Shown piece after piece: positions 35,205 to 46,677 of a DNA stretch of 64,000 nucleotides. The stretch is taken from NCBI GenBank assembly GCA_030762985.1, contig CM061040.1:12332510-12396509 (forward strand), read 5' to 3'. A program made the position numbers and the translations under genes. The stretch is from Adelphocoris suturalis. Its lineage: Eukaryota > Arthropoda > Insecta > Hemiptera > Miridae. The stretch's first letter is position 1. Each line of letters begins with the position of its first letter. A model generated the notes under the pieces. It was not told where the DNA came from. It worked only from the letters and a program-made list of their open reading frames with translations, and made no database searches.

Positions 35205-35897
35205 AGCTAAGAAAAAAAAACGTTTTAGTTAATTTTTGAAAAAAATTAAGCTATTGCTCTCGCCTCAAGATTTGTAGAATGTGGATTTTTGAAAAATGTT
35301 TATGCAGAAATCCGTTTTAGGCTAATCTGAATCATATTCTGAAGTTTAACGCATTTTTTTATGTGTGCATATATGCATATATGTATGAATGTGTCATTCC
35401 AGACGATCACTCTCGATAGAATTGAGGTAAAAACTTCGTTCTTTCGCCGAAAAATCAAGCATTTCAAAAGAAAGGATGAGTTCGTTGGACAACACTTATT
35501 GAGCACATTAAATTGGTTAATTTTCAATAAAATCATTAAAAATAGCTAAAAACCGCTAAAAATTGTTTAATTCATATTTGCTGGTAGAATATTGCTCAAA
35601 TACAGTTTATTAACTACAAAATAGAACACTCAAAAATTTATGTATAAAATTATGCTGAAATATGTACTTAAAATTCATTAAAATTTGTTAGAAAATCGAT
35701 GAAAACTGCAAAAAAGCTAAAAATTTAAAACCTCTATTTGAACTGGAGATTATTATTTAGAATACGTTTTTTGCAATAAAATCAATAGTTAACAATTTAC
35801 TTGCACTCAAAAAGCTCAAATTTCAAAACAATCTAATAATATATAATATTATGATTTACGAAAATTCGCTCATACGATCATGCTGCATGACTGGAAC
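35205..35897 (-). mobile_element. TIR repeat family A copy
   Basis: It contains an ATGT-rich microsatellite at 35358-35395 next to GTCATTCCAGACGATCAC, the block TTTAGAATACGTTTTTTGC, and a clean right terminal repeat (ATTCGCTCATACGATCATGC, then TGCATGACTGGAAC ending at 35897). The left terminal repeat is absent. It is useful as the unoccupied counterpart of the LINE-split copy at 19.5-22.4 kb. Confidence 0.65.
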
Positions 35898-35954
35898 TTT
35901 TTGGACCATTTTAGGCTCCTAGCGTTGATGCGTGTGAAGAGATCGTGCTGGCTA

Positions 35955-36530
35955 GATTATAGGACTAACTAGACCCCAAGTGGAGTCCATGTGGGAAAGG
36001 GATTGTTTTCATTAAGTTAAAGTCCTCTCATGGCCTGAAGGGCGGAGGACGTTTCAGTTTTGGAATCTACGCACCATGAAACGTTAAGTGACCACGTTTG
36101 AGAGAAAATACGTTTTCTTCCCCCTATACGATTACAAAGGCTTATTATTGCATACAATAAACCGAAATCAATATATAGTTTATGGAAGCCTTCTACTTGG
36201 CAGAAAGATGACTTTCTCACGAATCGTTATGTTTCTCGAGTTTACTGAAAACCGAAAAATTGTGGGGTCCTGGCACTGTATTGGGGTCAACACGTTTTCG
36301 GGGGCAAAGGGGCGAAGCGCCGATTTTCGATAATATACTATACATATTAGGAGATTGAGCATTATATTACTGTGGAAGAGCTTTTTTATATATATATATT
36401 ATAAGCCATTATGTAACGATTTGCAGTTTTATTTTTCTACGCATTTTAAAACGTAAACCACAAAATTTTTAGGGTGGGAGGTTACAAATGTTTCTTCTTG
36501 GTCGATTACGAAGGTTCATTATACCTGCCT
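35955..36530 (+). repeat. Repeat family E copies
   Basis: AACTAGACCCCAAGTGGAGTC, then TCTACGCACCATGAAACGTT and an ACGATTACAAAGGCTTATTATT box (35960-36170). A second, more diverged copy at 36420-36530 (TCTACGCATTTTAAAACGTA, TCGATTACGAAGGTTCATTA). Confidence 0.5.
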
Positions 36531-37500
36531 ACACCAAATTTGGGATACAAATGTGAAATAATCAACATCCTGCCATCAATTTCCATTTAAATGTATTTGA
36601 TATCGCTGGTTCCTTCCCGTTGAAAATATTGAATAGTCGCACCAGGTTTAGTGAATATGGGCTGAGCCTTTAATCGGGTCCGATAGATATAAATGCAGAC
36701 AACGGGATACGCTATTATTACAAGTGATTGTGGTCAACAGTTAACAACCTCAATTGTCCAAGTCCTGGCTTGACCTTATAATTCGATATAATAACTGCTT
36801 CCAATTATCTCCAATTATCGCTTAGTCGAAATTGAAATGACTAATCGAGGGGAACAGAGAAAGCCATTACTCCTCCACGAATGGGTAAAATACTGGGCAT
36901 GAGCAAATTCAGTGGTGAGTTAGCGCATTAGAAACAATACGAACGGGACGATAGAGTTGGAGGTCCGACCCGTTAATCAATCTTGGCAATGAGTGCGAGG
37001 CTAGGAGGGCTTCCGGGTTCATTCCACTGCCCAGCCTCACAAGGGACAATAGGGGATTCAATTTACTTGCTACCCTGAATAAAATCCGTAAGGATCTTTT
37101 GAGCTCTACTGAGATTTATCAAATATGGCGATATCTCCTTGTCGATATTTCATGAATAACCAAAATGTAGTAGACGCAACGGTAGAAAGTTTTATAGACA
37201 CGGTGGGGAGAAAAAAAATCGAGCTTTCCGAATGATAAGAGTTTTTTAGCCATCACTTTTTGAGCACATCCAATTGCTCAAATTACAAAAACTATAGTTC
37301 AGTACTAACGTAGGGAGGCACATGTTAACCAGATTTTTTTAGGACGTCCCTCTAAAGCTATGTCTAATAGTCTTCATTAACGTGAGGGACGTCTATTAGA
37401 ATTGACCCGGGAGTGTGAGACAACCCTTTCGCGAGAAAAAAATAAAAATAAACAACCTCATACAAATCCGATTCATACCATTCCGTAAAAAAACATAGTA
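36531..37500. other. Non-coding stretch, nothing recognised
   Basis: No open frame of note and no clear repeat. The following tandem array starts at about 37505. Confidence 0.4.
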
Positions 37501-37504
37501 GGTG

Positions 37505-38920
37505 CATGTCTGTGTGTTACACATTTTGTCGACGCTGCCCAGGCCACAATTCTCAGTCGATTTTCGAGAGTCTTTTTTTGTTCGATCTCAATTTTATTCT
37601 AGTTGTAAAAAAAACTCCTGAAATTGTAAATTCCTTGATGGAAGAGGGAGAATGGAGGGGGTACTTAAAGTCGAAAAAAACGTTTTTTTTTTTTTTGACA
37701 ATTGTTTTTGACGCTACCCAAGCTACTAATAATCTCGACCGATTTGCGAGATTCTTATTTTGTTTCATTATTAATACGATATAGTTTTGATGTCAGGGGG
37801 TCTCTCATTTCATCATGGGAGGGGGTGAATGGACGGGGTAATACTAATAAATCATGATGTGGAACTATTCTAGCCCAATTTTCATGATTCGTTTTTTGTT
37901 CAACCATGATTTCGGTCAAGTTTTGGATCTTTTATCGGGAGTTTCAAATTTAATTATGGATAGGGGTGAATGGAGGGGGTAATAATTATAAATCATGAAG
38001 TTTCAACTAACCTCGTCTGATTTTCGTTATTCTTTCTTTGTTCAACTATGAATTCAGTCAAGTTTTGGAAGGTATATCTGAAGTTTCAAATTTTCTTGCC
38101 GGAAGTTTTGCGAAGGAAATTTTCCTACGGATAATGCGGATTCTTTCGAGAGTTACCCAAGTTACAAATCTCGACCGGTTTGCGTGATTCTTATTTCGAT
38201 CCATTACGAACTCAATATAGTTTTGGACGTATGTCAAGGGTTCCGAATTTCATCATGGGAGGGGGTGGATGGAGGGGGTAATATCAATAAATCATGATAT
38301 TTTAATTACAATTCTCGTCCGATTTTCGTCATTCTTTCCTTATTCAACTACGAGTCTGTTGAGTTTGGATCGTATATCAGGTGTTTCAAATTTCATTACG
38401 GAAGGGGGTGAATGGAGGGGATAATATCAATAAATCATGATATTTTAACTAATGCTGACAGATTTTCGTAGTTTTCCCCATTCGGTTTTGTTTCGGAAGG
38501 TAGGTGTATCAGGAGTTTAAAATTCAATCCTAAAAGGTGGTAAATGGATGGTGTAGTAGCAATAATTCATGATTTTTTGACTAATCCTATCAGATTTCAG
38601 TGATTATTTTTTTCTCCAACTACTTAACGAATTTGGTTTGATTTCGGAAGTTAGGTATATCAGGAGTTTAAAACTCATTTATAGAAGGGGGTAAATGGAG
38701 GGGGAAGTAGTAATAAATTATGACGTTTTGACTATCCTCGTTAGATTATCGTGATAATTTTTTTGTTCAATTATGAATTTGGTATAGTTTTGGAAAATAT
38801 GTCAGGAGTTTCATATTTCATGCTGGAAGTTTTATGGTGGACATTTACTGTCGATGTAGGGAGCTAATGGGAGGGAAAGGCATATCCGAGAAGTCATGTT
38901 TTTCTTTTTCCTATCATAAC
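37505..38920 (+). repeat. Degenerate tandem array, period about 140 bp
   Basis: Nine or so diverged units, each with GGGGTGAATGGAGGGGGTAAT, an AATAAATCATGA box, a GATTTTCGTGATTC box and a TCAAGTTTTGGA...GGAGTTTCAAATTT box. The GGATGGAGGG box recurs near 37650, 37826, 37966, 38265, 38408, 38543, 38688 and 38860, mostly 135-150 bp apart. Non-coding. Confidence 0.7.
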
Positions 38921-39984
38921 TCTCACCAAAATTATATACAATCCATTTTTCCACTTTCGTAGACCCCCACAGGGGCACAGCTGCCCAAAATCAGGAAGTG
39001 TTGTTTCTTTATATTACCTAATCGCTGAAGAGAATAGCTCCATATACACCTTCCCCTCCCCCAGCACCACCCTAGCGTATTAATCGCTTGCCAATGTAAG
39101 CTAGATTTCACCCACAAGAGTTTGATGAGCTTGATTTCGTTCTTGGGAACTGAAGGCAGGCCGCAGTCCTATTTGTTTCTCGAGAAGTTACCTACCAACT
39201 TGTGAGCGATTGATAATAAATTATTGTTTGTTGGAGATTTCAGATAATATTGAATGTGGACTTATTCCTTTGCAAGTCAATGATCAAATAACTGGTGTTT
39301 TTCTTTCTAGAGGTTTTTAATGAAAAATAAACTTAAGAAAGTCCGATTTCCTTGTGATAGACGACAATTATTAGTGTCCTGCGTAAGTTACATGTTTTTC
39401 GGAATAATTTGACTCCAAGTTTCTTCATACCAGCTATTTAAGTACTATTTATTTGTATTCTCAAATTTTTTTTTTTTTTTTTTTTTTCCTTCAAAAAATG
39501 TAGAAGGCTCAGGATAGAAAGTGGCTGCAGTACCTACCTGTAATGGTATTGAGTATTTTGTAATTGGTTTATCATTCGAAATTGCAACAATTCAAGTTTG
39601 TTTTGCTCAATCAGTTACATGTGGATGATTCATACTTTAAATTCGAATAGAACAGAATGCTCAATGAAAAACCGGCACTCTATACCTATTTCAGGTTGAG
39701 CTAATTCGATTTTCGTTTCAATGTTACAATGAATCGACGCAGAACTTATTATTCAGAAATAAGCTGATTAAAATTAATATTGTCGCATGCCTCCCAAATA
39801 ACTACGTATATCCCTAAAAATTTGCGTTGCGCTCTGTGTCCCCCGAGCGGTCCAAGTTGTTACAAAGAGGGGAAGAAACTTCGGAGAGTTGAGTGTTGAG
39901 TCTACACGTAGACAAGGAATGACGGAATAAGAATTTCGATGGTGGGAGGGGGGGGGGGGGGGGGATCCAACGCTTGATCAGAAC
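38921..39984. other. Non-coding stretch, nothing recognised
   Basis: Contains a T20-class homopolymer near 39465-39487 and a G-tract near 39947-39964. No gene or transposon recognised. Confidence 0.4.
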
Positions 39985-40620
39985 AGTGTTCTACCTATCT
40001 CACAGAGGCTCCGTTCCAAATTTCTGCTTTGTTGGATAAATTTATAGTAAGGAAATTAGCGTTATGAGTTCACTCAGCTGATTGGGGGTGGATCGGCACG
40101 TTAACATCCTACTCCAACTGTCTCACACAGGTTCAGTACCGAATTTCAGCGTTGTAGGATAAATTGCGTATACATTGACGTTAGCTTATCCGGGCGGCTC
40201 GGTAAGTGGAAATCTTAGTCTACTTGTCTCACAGAGGCTCCGTTCCAAATTTCAGCTTTGTTGGATAAATAGCATAGAAATTTGCGTTATGAGTTCATTC
40301 AGCTGATTGGGGCTGGTCGAAAAGTTAAAATCTTATTCCAAATGTCTCACAGGGGTTCCGTTCCAAATTTCAGCGTTGTAGGATAAATTGATGTTGAGAG
40401 CGACATTAGTTTATCAAGGTGGTTCGGAAATTGGAAATCGTACTCAACCTGCCTCACCGTAGCTCCATTCTGAATTTCAGCTCCATGAATAGCATAGAAA
40501 TTAGCTTTTTCGGCAAGTTAAAATCCTATCCTACACGTTTCACAAAAGTTCCGTTTCAAATTTCAGCGTCGTAGGGTAAATGGCATAGAAATTGGATTTT
40601 TTTTAAACACGAAATCAGCT
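39985..40620 (+). repeat. Tandem array, dimeric period about 223 bp
   Basis: Five to six units of about 112 bp alternate in two types: AGAGGCTCCGTTCCAAAT...GAGTTCACTCAGCTGATTGG, and a second with CAGCGTTGTAGGATAAATTG and GCGACATTAG. AGAGGCTCCGTTCCAAAT recurs 223 bp apart (about 40003 and 40226). The AAATTTCAGCTT, ATAGAAATTAGC and CACTCAGCTGAT boxes occur in the same order as in the 108-bp arrays, suggesting distant common origin. Confidence 0.7.
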
Positions 40621-40746
40621 CACACTCTTGATTGTCAATGACGATATTTGCAATCACTTTATTTAGAAAGACTAACTGATCATTTTGCGACCCATTCTGT
40701 TAATTTAAGAGCACTAATACTATAACGCATTACAAAGAAAAAAAAA

Positions 40747-41633
<887 letters not shown>

Positions 41634-42125
41634 TTTTTTTACCGATATTTTACCACATTTTAGTGAAATTCAAGTCCATTTTTCAGCATTAATTTGTAAA
41701 AAAACTATTAATTGTTCTATTTTATATTTAAAAACTTCCTTTCAGGAATATTCTTCTAAATAGTATACATTTCTGGTTAGAAATATACATTTCTAGTGAT
41801 ATTTTCATCACTTTTTTGCAATTTGACCAATTTAATGTTCTCAAGAAATGCTGGCCAACGGACTCGTCCTTTCGTTCGGAAAACTTGACTTTTTGGCGTA
41901 AGAACGGAATTTTTATTTCAATCCTAAGGAGTGTTATCGTCTGGCAGGATATATATTCATATATACATGTATACACACATATGAAAATGTGTTAAGACTC
42001 TAAGATTCGTTTTAAGAAACCCCCAAAACGGATTTCAATGAAGAAAATTTTCGAAAATTTTGATTTTTAATATTTGGAGCGATGGCTTCATTTTTTACAA
42101 AAACTCGCTAAAAGATAACTAAAAT
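41634..42125. repeat. Partial TIR family A copy
   Basis: Internal blocks of the family (CTGGCCAACGGACTCGTCCT, TTTTTATTTCAATCCTAAGG, TATCGTCTGGCAGGATATAT) with a short AT/AC microsatellite at about 41950-41980, but without terminal repeats of its own. It lies between two more complete copies. Confidence 0.55.
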
Positions 42126-42571
42126 GTTCCAGTCATGCTGCATGGTCTTATGAGCGAATTTTCTCAAACTATATATCGTATTGTAATATGTTAAATTGTA
42201 TTGAAATTTCAGTAGAATGAAATTTTACGGTAAAAAATTCAGACTAAATAAGATCTGGCAATTCAGAAGAAATTTTGGATTTTTAGAAGTTTTCATGGAT
42301 TTTTAGCAAATAATAATGAAATTCAAGTACGTTTTCCAGCGCTAAATGTCTTAGTTAATCGTTGATAATTTAGTTTTGACTGAAATTCTGCTAATAAATT
42401 ATAAATTCAACAATTTTTAGATGTTTTTAGCCACATTAATTGATTTTTTCAGTACATTCTTCGAAATTTGACCAATTTAATGTACTCAACGATTGTTGGC
42501 CTACGAACTAATCCTTCCCTGTGGAATGCTGGATTTTTATCTCAATCCTAAGGAGAGTTATCGTCTAGAAT

Positions 42572-42611
<40 letters not shown>

Positions 42612-43414
42612 TAAATAAATAAATAAATAAATGAATAAATATATATATATATATATATACTCAAATTTCAGGAATCGTTTCAGAATGTCTCAAAAGATTT
42701 CAATGAAGAAAATTTTCAAAACTTTTGATTTTAAAATTTTCTGAGCCATCGCAATAGCTTCATTTTTTATTAATTTTGCTAAAAATGGATAGAAACTGTA
42801 AAAAAAACGTCAAACATTTTCTCAAAATTTCAGTAAAAATACTGTATCACTAGATTGAGAGATCGTTGTATACCATTATTTTGAAATACGTACCTTAACT
42901 TTAATACTTCGTTGAAAATCAATAAAAACTGCCAAAACTGCTAAATAGAACATTTAAAAAAAATTGACGCCAAATATCCTGTAGAACTTTTTTAAAAATA
43001 TATTTCTTTAATTTATTTATGTATTCTTTTTTTGCAAAAAATTGATAGAGTTGATAATTTTATTGCACCCAAATTGCTCAAATGTCAAAACAATCTGACA
43101 TAATAAAATACGCTGATTTACTAATTTCGTAAATTGAGTTCGTTGGGCAGCATATTTTATGGGTATAAACGTATCGCTAAATTTATATTTTTCATCAGAA
43201 TTAGAGACAACAGAAGTTTATCGACAATGAAATAGAACATTAGGAAATTCAAGCACAAAATTGTGCTGAAAATGCCCTTAAATGCCATTAATACTTGCCA
43301 AAAAATATTCAAAATTGTAAAAAAACTAAAAATCTAAAATCTTTTTCGAATCGTATAATATAGTACAATAATTCACGTAAATTCGTTTATGCGATCGTGC
43401 TGTATGACTGGAAC
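42126..43414. mobile_element. TIR repeat family A element, copy 2 of cluster
   Basis: It begins GTTCCAGTCATGCTGCATGG and ends with the inverted form ATCGTGCTGTATGACTGGAA-C at 43414. Terminal repeats of about 39 bp with several mismatches; about 1.29 kb in total. Centre: GGAGAGTTATCGTCTAGAATG followed by (AC)n, (AAAT)n and (AT)n at 42571-42660. No protein coding. Confidence 0.7.
42571..42660. repeat. Compound microsatellite (AC)n (AATA)n (AT)n
   Basis: Sits immediately after the TATCGTCTAGAATG block of family A, the same position as the other microsatellites in this family. Confidence 0.95.
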
Positions 43415-44660
43415 TTTTTTAGTTACCATTGTGTAGGTACGCAGATCAAATTCAGGAAACGCACGATAACTAACTCGCCATGTATGCGACGTACGTGTGA
43501 CTGTCATCTGTCAGTGGGCTTACATTCATGACAATCGAGGCTAATATCCCATACAAAGGTATTAGCGCATTGCGGGTGCTCATAATAGCAATCCTGATCA
43601 AGTGGAAATTACCTTCATTTCCTACCTACCTGCTGAATAGGTACCGCTTAGGGTTTCCTTAAATGCTAATTATCCTGAATTAATGACCTGACCCCCCCCC
43701 CCCCCATTCACCTTCCACCACAGAGACAACGGTGAAAATTTCAAATGCCTCTCTCGTTAGGCCTTAATAGTATCAGATTTCGTTCTTATTTTACTATGAA
43801 TTGCCACGTCAATAGGTAATGTTGATCACGCTATAAGACCTAGAAGCATCATTTAACCAAATTGGATGTTGAACATTCATTGATCATTCGCATTACCTTT
43901 ATCAAAATTGAGATCACCTCATCAAAGCTTTAGTTTAGCTTCAATTATCTCAATCAAACGAAAATTATTCGCAATCCCGTTCAATTAGCGAGTTTCTATT
44001 AGCGGTATTAAATCACCAGTTCCGATTGGGTGCATTATGTTGTTTTATTCGGTATTTCTAATTAATCAGGGAATTATCGGTATACACCCAACTCTACATT
44101 CAAATTTAAATTAATAAGAATCACAAAACTTTTAATGAACTAGTTCATTATTCGGATTCAAAATTGTATCCTCACATAATTTAAATCACTTCTTTTTTCT
44201 ACATGAAGCAACCGAGCATTATTATTGTTTCATAAAAACGCTGCAAATTGTTACACAAGCGGTGATTATATTTGTGTCTGGTAGTTCTTCTGCACGGATC
44301 ACAGATCTCAATTCTACATATATATATATATATGTATATAGCTAGCTCGGGCTAATCTGTGATTAACTTACATTTTTTCAAGACTGAGTTATTGATATCA
44401 AAGAACGGTTCGTTGAGATCTCCTGTAATATTAGCTTGTTGAGCTATGTAACTTCAGAGACGCCATTTTCTGCTTTGAATCAATGAGGTCAACGTTTGAT
44501 TTCGCGCAGCAAGCGTAATGCGAGTATTCCTCTCAAGATCAATAATTTTTCAGGATTTTCTTCCGTTTTTCTTTTAGCATGGTACATGCTTTAGCCTTAA
44601 ACTATCTGTCGAAAAGTTTAGGTTTTTTCGGGAGACGCGGGTGGGAGACGGCGATGTGTC
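43415..44660. other. Non-coding stretch, nothing recognised
   Basis: Includes a C-tract near 43692-43705 and a short TA repeat near 44317-44340. No gene or transposon ends recognised. Confidence 0.4.
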
Positions 44661-44664
44661 ACGA

Positions 44665-44740
44665 AATTTTTGACATTTTCATGTCTTTGCCCTGGCACAT
44701 TGCACAAAAAAGTGTCACGTAACGTAACGTAAATATTTTG
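44665..44740 (+). repeat. GACAT-ATGTC dispersed repeat end
   Basis: TTTTTGACATTTTCATGTC, CTTTGCCCTGGCACATTGCAC, then AAAAAGTGTCACGTAACG (short pieces of one block). The same set occurs inverted at 14.92-14.99 kb and in variant form at 8.14, 8.49 and 8.55 kb. Confidence 0.6.
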
Positions 44741-45092
44741 ACGATTTCCGCTTACAACCGAGTCGTTGCTAGGGAAATGGTACTTCGTCGTTTTTCATCC
44801 CAAAAAATTCGTTGACCATTCGTTCGAAAGCTCTCGATTTATCCAACCATATTATGTTTACTACTGCGAAGTGCGTGGCAACAAGCGGAGTTATGAGCAA
44901 GGTTATTTGAATAATTGTGTACACTCAGGTGATCATTCTCAATAATTGATATTGTGAACATGATTGCCACCGCTTGTTAATTTCTGATGATTTCATTGAG
45001 CTGGTGTTTCGCTGATTTGATTCATAGCAGGTGATCCAAATATTGCGAGAACGGTTTGGTTTGTGAAGCGGTGGTTAAATAATTTTAATAGG

Positions 45093-45306
45093 TAATTTCT
45101 ATGCTTTACACTCTAGGAAGCTGTAATTTCTTATGTAGCCTCTTTAGGACATTGACTTGACGATGCCCAGGGTCCGGATCAGATGAGTGGCTTTTGAAGC
45201 TAATTTCTATGTTTTACACTCTAGGAAGCTGTATTTTCGTATGTAGTCTCTTTAGCACATTTACGTGACGATGCCCAGGGTCCGGATCAGCTGAGTGGCT
45301 CTTAGA
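45093..45306 (-). repeat. Two-unit relative of the 108-bp array
   Basis: TAATTTCTATG...ACACTCTAGGAAGCTG recurs exactly 108 bp apart (45093 and 45201). Read on the minus strand each unit gives CTAAAGAGGCTACAT, CAGCTTCCTAGAGTG, AGAAATTAGCTTCA and AGCCACTCATCTGATC boxes, in the order of the 12-kb array. The period is identical. Confidence 0.8.
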
Positions 45307-45536
45307 GCTTGCATACGAGTCTGCAGGGGGGTAGGTGATGTAGCCTGGCTCGAATTCAATGAAGTACCCACGGGTGTCGGAACAATGAGTCAACACGATC
45401 GCCCATTCTCTTATGGCCCATTTAATTGATTTGTACGCCCCGCCATGCGATGCACGGGTGAGATCTGCCTAGTAATAAATACAATAAGAAAACACACATG
45501 AAAATGTCCCAATGTGTTGCAGACTCGTATGCAAGC
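45307..45536. repeat. 230-bp segment with perfect 19-bp inverted ends
   Basis: GCTTGCATACGAGTCTGCA at 45307-45325 and its exact reverse complement at 45518-45536. One arm, with one change, also occurs at the edge of the 12-kb array (about 12120). No obvious target duplication. Confidence 0.6.
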
Positions 45537-45539
45537 ATT

Positions 45540-45864
45540 TCAAGCTGCTTTGTCTTTTCAGTATCAAGTTGCTCAATCCAGAATGGATAAAAGAACAATC
45601 GTCTTTTAGGGTTTTGATGAAAGTTGCAATTTCACATGGCAAAACAGGAGATAAGTACAAAGAATGGGCGGGGGATACATTCCTTGAGAATTTCTTATCA
45701 AATAGGTCGTCAGGAACGACACAAGCCGCCCCAACGCTTCTTGCTATGTCACTACCAACATTTGCGAAAAAATCATTGAAGCTGTCAGCAATTACTTTAT
45801 CATCAACAACTACATTACCAGATAGATCTTTCTTTCTTTTGATTTTCACGTACAACCAAGCCAT
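45540..45864 (-). pseudogene. LINE ORF2 fragment (pre-RT / fingers region)
   Basis: The minus frame contains DDKVIADSFNDFFANVG and then IATFIKTLKDD, which match the region between endonuclease and RT catalytic core in Jockey-type LINEs (the IA-x-x-FN-x-FF-x-x-VG signature). It breaks off after about 105 residues at the 19-bp inverted end. No catalytic residues are included. Confidence 0.55.
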
Positions 45865-46319
45865 TGCTCGGGAAATGGAACTTCTTCAGTTTTCACCGGA
45901 CAAAAATTGTTCTCCATTTGTTGGAAAGATCTCGATTTATCACGCATTTCTTCCATACTTGTTCTCTTTTGTTGATTTCCACTTACAACCGAGTCGTTGC
46001 TAGGGAAATGGTACTTCGTCGTTTTTCATGAAATTCGTTGACCGTTCGTTCGAAAGCTCTCGATTTATCCAACCATATTATGTTAACTACTGCGAAGTGC
46101 GTGGCCAATAAGCTGAGTTATGAGCAAGGTTATTTCTGTATAAAGTATAAAACTGTGAGAAACCTGTCTACAGTGAAACTTTTTCCAGTATCGGTGGACA
46201 GCTCTAATTTCTTTTCTTATTATTTCCACGTACACCCAAGCCGTTTTAGGGGAAATATAACTTCTTTAGTGTTTATGGGACAAAAATCGTTGGAAAGCTC
46301 TCAATTCATCATGCATTTC

Positions 46320-46506
46320 TGTTGTGATCCTCACTCTGTGTTCACAGTTTTATAGTGTATTCATATCTCGATAGATGCCGTCATGATCGCCTCCCACTTA
46401 ATTGTTTACCTAACCTGAATAAATCACCAGTCATAATTGTTCTCTCGTCTCCATTATTTCAACCCTCGTAGTTTTCATCTAAAAGCATCGTATAATATAT
46501 GAAACA
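46320..46506 (+). repeat. 5' LTR
   Basis: TGTTGTGATCC...TATGAAACA. Contains AATAAA near 46418, a likely polyadenylation signal. Directly followed by TGGTGTCAGAAG, the expected position and TGG start of a tRNA primer-binding site. Confidence 0.95.
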
Positions 46507-46520
46507 TGGTGTCAGAAGAT
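46507..46520 (+). promoter_or_regulatory. Primer-binding site (putative)
   Basis: TGGTGTCAGAAGAT begins at the first base after the 5' LTR. The TGG matches the CCA end of a tRNA; I did not assign which tRNA. Confidence 0.6.
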
Positions 46521-46677
46521 AAATGTGAGTAATATCGCAAAGACGCGGATTGTTAATTAATTAGTATACAGTGTTTAATTAATAGTATACAGTGTTTCGT
46601 CGACGCGTATTTCGGCAGTTAACAACCAAGACAACCGTCGTCATTAACCACGGTGCAGCCATAGAAAACGGGACGGC

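Larger units (their letters stand above)
44757..46319 (+). repeat. Mosaic of related dispersed repeats (GTTGCTAGGGAAATGG family)
   Basis: Two closely similar segments of about 160 bp (44757-44915 and 45977-46130) share CGAGTCGTTGCTAGGGAAAT and AAAGCTCTCGATTTATCCAA. More diverged copies lie at 45846-45955 and 46224-46319 and at 8617-8720. The last copy was the target of the LTR retrotransposon and continues after it from 51175 (ATTTCTTTCGTACTTGTTCT). Confidence 0.6.
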
